23,945 nt of DNA, taken from positions 1 through 23,945 of IMG/VR virus record IMGVR_UViG_3300032229_000702, one strand, 5' to 3'. Position 1 is the first letter of the stretch. Each line of letters begins with the position of its first letter. Source of the DNA: a virus. This document shows, piece after piece, positions 19,288 to 23,945 of this stretch. Below the pieces are notes generated by a model that saw nothing but the letters and a program-made list of their open reading frames with translations, had not been told where the DNA came from and searched no databases. The position numbers and the translations under genes are program-made.

Positions 19288-21954
19288 TTAGAACCTAAAC
19301 TTAACCTTTGCAGCAACAGAATTGTTAGTCACTCCGTTGTTTACACCATGAGATCCTTCAACAAATAATACCTCTTTATAATCTACAGAAGCACTTACAC
19401 CATAAGAACTATCAGTTCCATAAGCACCCTCTACACTAACCCCAAAGAGGTTATTTTTCTTACCACCAAAACGAGTTTCTAACTTAACTCCTGCCTCACC
19501 AATATGTGTAGTTTGGTTATGAGATTCAACTGCTCTTGCAGATTGAATAGAACCAGTTTCATTGTAAGCATTTCTTCTTACATTCTGAACAGTATATCCA
19601 AAGAATGGATGCAACCATTTGGTAACATGCATATAAAGACGATTGCTTATCCACCATTCATTTCCAATGGTTTCACCAGCATTATTAAAGACACCTTCCA
19701 CATTTCTGTTGTACTTATAATTGCTGTTTGCAATCGCAGCATTTGTATTCAGAGTAAGTGTATTACCTCTGAGTTCACTGAATACACCAAAGTGGTCTTT
19801 AGTCTGTTGTGTCCTTGAGTCAACACCATTGAGGTTTATGTTAACTCTATTATACTGGGCACCAAGAGTCCATCCTTTGGTTACATCAAATTCAAATCCA
19901 CCACCAAAGATTTTAGAATCTGCAGTATAACCATCAGCATTATATGACTGAACAAATCTATTGTTCTCAAATACTCTCAATCTTTGACCACCCGCTGTTG
20001 GTTCATGATTGAGAAGATCATTAATACCATTGTTAATTCCATCAAGAACTTCTAGTTGATCTACACGGCCAAAGAGAGAATCATAAGTATGTAAAATTGC
20101 AATATCATTCCAAAGTTCATATGTAGTAACAGGAGTTCCATTGGATACTGTTTCAGTTCCATCAGAATGAGAAGTAGTTGTAACTGGAGTAGTCACAATA
20201 GTTCTTACCATAGGAGTTGTTGTTGTTTTTGTATGATGTCTTGCAATTTTCTGAATACCTTTGTCTTCAGAAGCACCATGTTCAGTAAGTGTTACATTTA
20301 AAACTGGAAGAAATGCAGATTGAACTGACGAAGATGATGCAGAAGGTCTTGTAATTGCTGTTGCATCAAGAGCAGTTGCAATTACAGAAGAACTTGTACT
20401 TCCATTTGAAGAAGAACTTGAAGATGTGGAAGTTCCTTCTACAACTGTAGTTGAACCATCTGCATGGTAAATGGTTGTAACTGGTGTAGATGCAATTGTT
20501 GTAGTTGTAACTGGTGTAGTATCAAGAATTGTATCAGTATAAGTTCTAGTTCTTGGATTTCCAGATGCATCAGTATCAGTTACAGTTCTGGTAGATGTTC
20601 TTGTTCCAGTTGTAGAAGAATTAGAACTTGAAGAAGTTGTAACTGTTCGTGTAACAGCGGTTGCATCAAGAGCAGTTCCAGTTACAACAGAAGTTCCTGT
20701 TCCATCAACAGAATAAGTTGTAGTTACAGGAGTTCCACTTGAAGATGTAGTAGAACTATCCGAGTAAGTTGTTGTGGTAACAGGAGTTGTAACAGTGGTT
20801 GTTGTAGTAACTGGAATGGTTGTTACAACTGTATCAGTATAAGTTCTTACAACTGGATTTCCATCAGCATCTGTTGAAGAAACTGTTCTTGTTACATAAG
20901 AAGTTTCAGTTCTGGTCGATGATGAAGATGAAGTTGATACCGAGTCTGATGTGGAAGTACCAGTAACTGTTGGTGTTGATGGTGTCGAAGGTGTTGGTGT
21001 TGTTGATGGAGGTGCAGTAGGAGAACTTGCAGAACCCACATCAGTAACAGTATATGCCCCAGGAGTTCCCCCACCAGCTCCAGCAGCAACAGCATTTGAA
21101 CCCGCAGCAAATGCAGAAGGTCCAAAAATGTAAGCATACTGTGCAGTTACAATATCACCAGTGTTTAATCCATCAAATTTAAATGCAATGCCAATTGTAT
21201 AATCACCATTGCCATCATTGACTCCATCATAATAGTTTACTGGATCTTGCGTCCATCCTCTACTGATACCAGCACCAGAACCTGATGTAGCTGCAGTATA
21301 AAGTCCTAGTGCATATTTGGATGCAAGTGCTTCAGAGAATACAACGTTTTTCGTTGAAATTGAACCATAACCAAGAGCATTTAATGTGGATGAAGAATCT
21401 CCTGCTGCTGCTCGCGCATCGGGATCAGTATAACGCCCAAAATAAAGAGTAGGAATATTTTGGAGTGCTTCAATTTTAGTAATAATATCTACATACTGCC
21501 ATGAATTATTGAAGCGAACATCATGTTCAATATTAAATTCTGTTTTTGAACCTCTCCAAACTACACGCTTATCGTATGTCGATCCATTATAAGAAATTCC
21601 ACTGTAATTGTAGAGAGAACCTGGAATTTGAGGAGAGGACCACTGTGCATTGTTATTATAATAGTAGAACAACTGAGTTGTTCCATTCATTCCTTTAATT
21701 GAAAATCCTTCGAAAGGAGATCCAGGTGTCAAATAATCATATGCATTATTAAATGTAGAGGTGCACGTTGAGTCGTATTGAATACCTGGAGGAGTATTAC
21801 CATTGGATCCCAATGTTCCAATGAGATTCGTACCAATTTTAACACAATTACCTTGAAGTGTAATTGGTGAAGTAGCTGCAGAAGGATTCGCCAATGCAGG
21901 CGCCCCCATAAGGAGTACAGACGCTGCAGCCAGCGCCTTTTTAGCGTAAGACAT
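19288..21954 (-). CDS. Autotransporter-like outer-membrane protein, 888 aa
   Basis: ATG at 21954; an upstream GTG lies inside the leader hairpin. A signal peptide SYAKKALAAASVLLMGAPAL ends at ALA-NPS. The passenger (about residues 23-310) is a beta-rich unknown domain (ITLQGNCVKIGTNLIGTLG, GFSIKGMNGTTQLFYYYNN). Then comes a long Ser/Thr-rich stalk, about 20330-21030, with two diverged repeats built on TDADGNPVVRTYTDT...PVTTTT...TALDATAVTR. The last about 270 residues look like a beta-barrel: YNADGYTADSKIFGGGFEFD, WTLGAQYNRVN, repeated aromatic strands, and the ending VAAKVKFRF with terminal Phe. The whole resembles a type V-like secreted adhesin of a cyanobacterium. A phage gene of this kind could remodel or shield the host surface. 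Confidence 0.8.
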   Translation of the reverse strand: MSYAKKALAAASVLLMGAPALANPSAATSPITLQGNCVKIGTNLIGTLGSNGNTPPGIQYDSTCTSTFNNAYDYLTPGSPFEGFSIKGMNGTTQLFYYYNNNAQWSSPQIPGSLYNYSGISYNGSTYDKRVVWRGSKTEFNIEHDVRFNNSWQYVDIITKIEALQNIPTLYFGRYTDPDARAAAGDSSSTLNALGYGSISTKNVVFSEALASKYALGLYTAATSGSGAGISRGWTQDPVNYYDGVNDGNGDYTIGIAFKFDGLNTGDIVTAQYAYIFGPSAFAAGSNAVAAGAGGGTPGAYTVTDVGSASSPTAPPSTTPTPSTPSTPTVTGTSTSDSVSTSSSSSTRTETSYVTRTVSSTDADGNPVVRTYTDTVVTTIPVTTTTTVTTPVTTTTYSDSSTTSSSGTPVTTTYSVDGTGTSVVTGTALDATAVTRTVTTSSSSNSSTTGTRTSTRTVTDTDASGNPRTRTYTDTILDTTPVTTTTIASTPVTTIYHADGSTTVVEGTSTSSSSSSNGSTSSSVIATALDATAITRPSASSSSVQSAFLPVLNVTLTEHGASEDKGIQKIARHHTKTTTTPMVRTIVTTPVTTTSHSDGTETVSNGTPVTTYELWNDIAILHTYDSLFGRVDQLEVLDGINNGINDLLNHEPTAGGQRLRVFENNRFVQSYNADGYTADSKIFGGGFEFDVTKGWTLGAQYNRVNINLNGVDSRTQQTKDHFGVFSELRGNTLTLNTNAAIANSNYKYNRNVEGVFNNAGETIGNEWWISNRLYMHVTKWLHPFFGYTVQNVRRNAYNETGSIQSARAVESHNQTTHIGEAGVKLETRFGGKKNNLFGVSVEGAYGTDSSYGVSASVDYKEVLFVEGSHGVNNGVTNNSVAAKVKFRF

Positions 21955-21960
21955 AGAAAT

Positions 21961-22034
21961 ACGGTAACTTAGTGTGTACTTAACAAAACTAAGATGTTTA
22001 ATTAAGAAGTTCACCAAGTTACCGTAGTAACTCG
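21961..22034 (-). promoter_or_regulatory. Leader with competing RNA structures
   Basis: On the minus strand CGAGTTAC-TACG-GTAACTTG (22015-22034) forms an 8-bp hairpin with a UACG tetraloop closed by C-G. Its 3' arm is part of ACGGTAACTT, the exact reverse complement of AAGTTACCGT at 21961-21970, which ends 6 nt before the ATG. The two pairings are mutually exclusive. A further CTTAGT/ACTAAG stem lies between. In 22035-22073 only a GATTCA/TGAATC inverted repeat is seen. Confidence 0.6.
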
Positions 22035-22073
22035 GGTATATAGATTCAGACCATTTAAGATCAGTGAATCATT

Positions 22074-22268
22074 TTATTGTTTTTTCCTTTCGTAATAGGA
22101 ACACCAACCGTCAGGAGAAATATATCCTTTAACAGCCGAACATCCATGAGGAGATCTCCACATGGTGCATGACGAACACTTTTCTTTTCCCCTCGGTTCC
22201 CCTTGATATTTAGCAGTAGTTTTCGCTACTTTTTTCTCTTCATCAAGAAAATCATTTAGAGTCTTCAT
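22074..22268 (-). CDS. HiPIP-like iron-sulfur mini-protein with capsid-targeting-like leader
   Basis: 64 residues from ATG at 22268; it overlaps the upstream gene by 17 nt. The N terminus [10 protein letters not shown] resembles the T4 internal-protein targeting leader with a gp21-like [LI]-x-E site at residues 8-10. Four cysteines (31, 34, 43, 56) are arranged as in high-potential iron-sulfur proteins: CSSCTMW, then GCSAVKGYISPDGWCSYY, which fits the HiPIP pattern C-x(6,9)-[LIVM]-x3-G-[YW]-C-x2-[FYW]. A [4Fe-4S] cluster is inferred. It could be an electron carrier in the host or an internal protein of the capsid. A plain zinc site is the alternative. Confidence 0.72.
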   Translation of the reverse strand: MKTLNDFLDEEKKVAKTTAKYQGEPRGKEKCSSCTMWRSPHGCSAVKGYISPDGWCSYYERKKQ

Positions 22269-22587
22269 TTTTATTTTTTTGAAGAGATTTTGCCACACTC
22301 ATGGCAGCACGAACTGGACGTTCAAATGCTTGACGAACTGCAGGAGTAGGACCAGTTTTAACCATTTTTGGAGTAAATGCTTTGTGTGGTCTCCATCCCT
22401 TAATTCCTTGAGCACCAGATTTAAATGCTTTATCAGTTCGTGTCAGTTGTTTTTTATCATCATCCATGAGTTCCTTCCATGATGCTTTATTTTCATTTGG
22501 AACTCTTTCATTTCTTCCTTTATTCCACCAACTAACTGCTTTTTGAGCAATATTTGCCTCAGAAATAAATTCCTGAAAGGTTTTCAT
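22252..22587 (-). CDS. Basic protein with capsid-targeting-like leader, 111 aa
   Basis: ATG at 22587, overlapping the endolysin stop by 4 nt. It starts [16 protein letters not shown], nearly identical to the T4 internal protein leader (MKTYQEFIAEA), including the I-x-E cleavage site. The rest is basic and low in hydrophobic residues ([37 protein letters not shown]). That is the profile of a DNA-associated internal capsid protein, by analogy. Confidence 0.75.
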   Translation of the reverse strand: MKTFQEFISEANIAQKAVSWWNKGRNERVPNENKASWKELMDDDKKQLTRTDKAFKSGAQGIKGWRPHKAFTPKMVKTGPTPAVRQAFERPVRAAMSVAKSLQKNKNEDSK

Positions 22588-23177
22588 TTAATAACCTCAC
22601 AGCAACGTGCATAGTATTTCTTACGATCATCAAGACCATTATAACCACCGTTCACTCTTTTGGTAACTTGTTCCACTGATGGATTTGAATCACACAGTGC
22701 ATTCATATTATTATTGTGCCACCAGAAACCTGCAGAAGTCATTGGATATTTTTTAGCAACATAAGAAACACCCTGCATCACATTAGGGTCTTTAATATAG
22801 TTTGCAAATGCTTGATAGTTTGCACGACCAGTCATCTGAATGTATCCAGCACCCTTAAATCTCTTGCCGTCTCCAGATTGAGTATTGCCAAGATCTGAAC
22901 GACCTTCGTAGTCAGCACCAGAGGCAAGTTCTTCCTTATATCTTCCACCACCAGACTCATGTGAGATTTGTGATAAGAAATGACGAATACGAACTGGAGT
23001 ATTAATCTTAAAGAAACTAAGACCGTGATTCATTTCATCAACTTCATCATCACCAATCAGATTTTCACCACAGTTCCAGATGTATGCAAGTTGTTTTTTA
23101 GTTACAAGAACAGGACCGCCACCACCTGCAGCTGCAGGAGCAGCGGATGCTACTTTTTTCTGTAAATCTCCGCCCAC
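22584..23177 (-). CDS. GH19 chitinase-like endolysin (catalytic frame)
   Basis: 197 codons if begun at a GTG at 23177 that has no ribosome-binding site; the true product is probably a 238-residue fusion from ATG at 23299 by -1 frameshifting at 23153-23159. After an Ala/Gly linker ([15 protein letters not shown]) comes a GH19 domain: [20 protein letters not shown] (catalytic Glu), [49 protein letters not shown] and [11 protein letters not shown]. It degrades peptidoglycan at lysis or serves as a virion-associated lysin. It is followed at once by two small genes with capsid-targeting-like leaders. Confidence 0.88.
   Translation of the reverse strand: MGGDLQKKVASAAPAAAGGGGPVLVTKKQLAYIWNCGENLIGDDEVDEMNHGLSFFKINTPVRIRHFLSQISHESGGGRYKEELASGADYEGRSDLGNTQSGDGKRFKGAGYIQMTGRANYQAFANYIKDPNVMQGVSYVAKKYPMTSAGFWWHNNNMNALCDSNPSVEQVTKRVNGGYNGLDDRKKYYARCCEVIK
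23131..23159 (-). other. Candidate -1 ribosomal frameshift signal
   Basis: The minus strand has slippery heptamer A-AAA-AAG (23153-23159) in phase with the 49-codon frame, then the stop TAG, an 8-nt spacer and the hairpin GCTGC-TCCT-GCAGC (23131-23144), which can also extend with CCGC/GCGG. This is the standard bacterial -1 layout. A sequencing error in the A run would give the same picture. Confidence 0.72.
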
Positions 23178-23299
23178 TCAGAATTATCTTCGAGATATTC
23201 TTTAGGAAGATTATCCTCTAACCATTGAACTGCTTTCACATGATTTGCATTCTTATCATCATAATACTTAAAAAAGTTGTGTAAATCTACTTTTGCCAT
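23150..23299 (-). CDS. N-terminal module of the endolysin (zero frame, 49 aa)
   Basis: ATG at 23299 with a perfect AGGAGG 8 nt upstream, ending at TAG 23150. The sequence ([47 protein letters not shown]) is homologous to the N terminus of the next gene, where the same module (NHVAAVQWLEDHLPERFMDD) is fused in frame to a C39-like peptidase. By that comparison the module should continue into the GH19 domain, which lies in the -1 frame. Released alone, it would be a short truncated product. Confidence 0.8.
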   Translation of the reverse strand: MAKVDLHNFFKYYDDKNANHVKAVQWLEDNLPKEYLEDNSEWAEIYRKK

Positions 23300-23319
23300 T
23301 GTTAGTTCCTCCTGTGTTA

Positions 23320-23945
23320 TCAATCAAAAATACGACCCCAACCGTCATTGCCACCTGGGCACCAACGATACTTGAGCATTGCTTTGGTATAAATGGTCTT
23401 CTTACCATTTGTTACTGGACCAGTATAGTTGTCATTGCAAGAACCATATGGATCATTGCAGTAATAACCTTTACCGTCTGGAGTCTTACCAATCACTACA
23501 ACCATGTGCCCGCCAGTAGGTGCAGATAAAGGACCACGGTGCAAGATACCAATAACAACTGGTTTCCCAGCATCAAGACTTTTATCAATATCAGAAAAAG
23601 AAAGATTGTAACTAAAGTGTGACTTAACACCATAACCTGCCAGAACTTTTGTCTGAACTGAGTGATCAGTGGTGTCTCCGATTGCAAATACTTTCTTAAT
23701 GTATTCATCATCACCTTTAATCGAACCAGGCTTGAGGAAAGCAAGACACATAGCACATGAAGAACTGTTGCAAGTTCTATGTGCATCTCTGTAGTTGTCT
23801 ACTTGATTGAAATAAGGAACATTCAGAATTGCTGGCGCTGGTGGTTTTGTTCTGAAGATATTAACCCAGTCCGTTTCAGAATCATCCATGAACCTTTCGG
23901 GTAGATGATCTTCTAACCACTGAACTGCTGCTACATGATTTTCAT
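23320..23945 (-). CDS. C39-like cysteine peptidase with shared N-terminal module (partial)
   Basis: The frame is open to the right edge, so the start lies outside. The visible N-terminal module is ENHVAAVQWLEDHLPERF, followed by DDSETDWVNIFRTK and a PPAPA linker. The peptidase domain then begins: NVPYFNQVDNYRDAHRTCNS (a C39-like start, with the catalytic Cys probably in this Cys-rich stretch), GKPVVIGILHRGP, GGHMVVVIGKTPDGKGYYCN (His) and NDPYG (Asp/Asn). This is the Peptidase_C39_2 pattern, suggesting cleavage of a peptide or the peptidoglycan stem. An internal ATG at 23889 would truncate the module. It stops 20 nt before the endolysin start, and both genes seem to form a lysis or tail-spike pair. 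Confidence 0.83.
   Translation of the reverse strand, partial: ENHVAAVQWLEDHLPERFMDDSETDWVNIFRTKPPAPAILNVPYFNQVDNYRDAHRTCNSSSCAMCLAFLKPGSIKGDDEYIKKVFAIGDTTDHSVQTKVLAGYGVKSHFSYNLSFSDIDKSLDAGKPVVIGILHRGPLSAPTGGHMVVVIGKTPDGKGYYCNDPYGSCNDNYTGPVTNGKKTIYTKAMLKYRWCPGGNDGWGRIFD

Noticed and set aside
20400-20900. Simple-sequence DNA that might be a CRISPR or regulatory repeat array
   Set aside because: The repeats follow codon phase for Thr/Ser/Val in the large gene and have no uniform spacer length.

Overview
The window reads as an accessory region of a T4-like cyanophage (cyanomyovirus) of marine Synechococcus or Prochlorococcus. Evidence: short AT-rich genes tiled with 1-17 nt overlaps; a TalC-type transaldolase, a plastoquinol terminal oxidase and 2OG-Fe(II) oxygenase, which are typical cyanophage cargo; nine tRNA genes; T4-type late promoter motifs (TATAAATA and a CTAAATA variant); and lysis or tail enzymes (tail lysozyme, GH19 endolysin, C39-like peptidase). 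I cannot name the phage, and all homology statements come from recognising motifs by eye.

Layout. 1-4718 (minus): a surface-sugar operon with a cytidylyltransferase, dTDP-glucose 4,6-dehydratase, glycosyltransferase-like protein, GDP-mannose dehydratase, GDP-fucose synthase and a cupin. It is preceded at 4752-4907 by a structured, apparently pseudoknotted RNA that ends in a perfect terminator. 4915-9748 (minus): small proteins, tRNA-Pro overlapped by an HNH endonuclease gene, talC, a terminal oxidase bracketed by a diverged duplication, tRNA-Ser, a zinc-ribbon protein, Dps and tRNA-Val. 9797-12742 (minus): an SLH/OprB-type porin with early and late promoters, tRNA-Gly, a 2OG oxygenase, and tRNA-Thr, -Asn, -Ala, -Arg and -Tyr. 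12842-15256 (minus): a membrane protein, a double-psi-barrel (3D) protein, a tail lysozyme and an HExxH protein. 15294-18249 (plus): a divergent late operon of exported proteins, many tiny proteins, a homologue of the IF2 C-terminal domain and a thermonuclease. 18250-23945 (minus): Pro/Gln-rich and membrane proteins, an 888-residue autotransporter-like protein, two small proteins with capsid-targeting-like N termini (one HiPIP-like), a GH19 endolysin apparently made by -1 frameshifting, and a C39-like peptidase that runs off the window.

How it fits together. Early sigma70-type promoters (TTGAC[AG]-N17-TATAAT-like) stand before the tRNA and metabolic blocks. Late motifs stand before the porin, Dps, HNH, virion/lysis-like and exported-protein genes. 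The cargo suggests host redox and carbon redirection (oxidase, transaldolase), iron handling (porin, Dps, several Fe proteins) and envelope remodelling (sugar operon, two outer-membrane barrels). The most unusual signals are the frameshifted endolysin, the IF2-C2 mini-protein, the late promoter embedded in a start-codon hairpin at the HNH gene, the duplication around the oxidase, and the structured RNA before the sugar operon.
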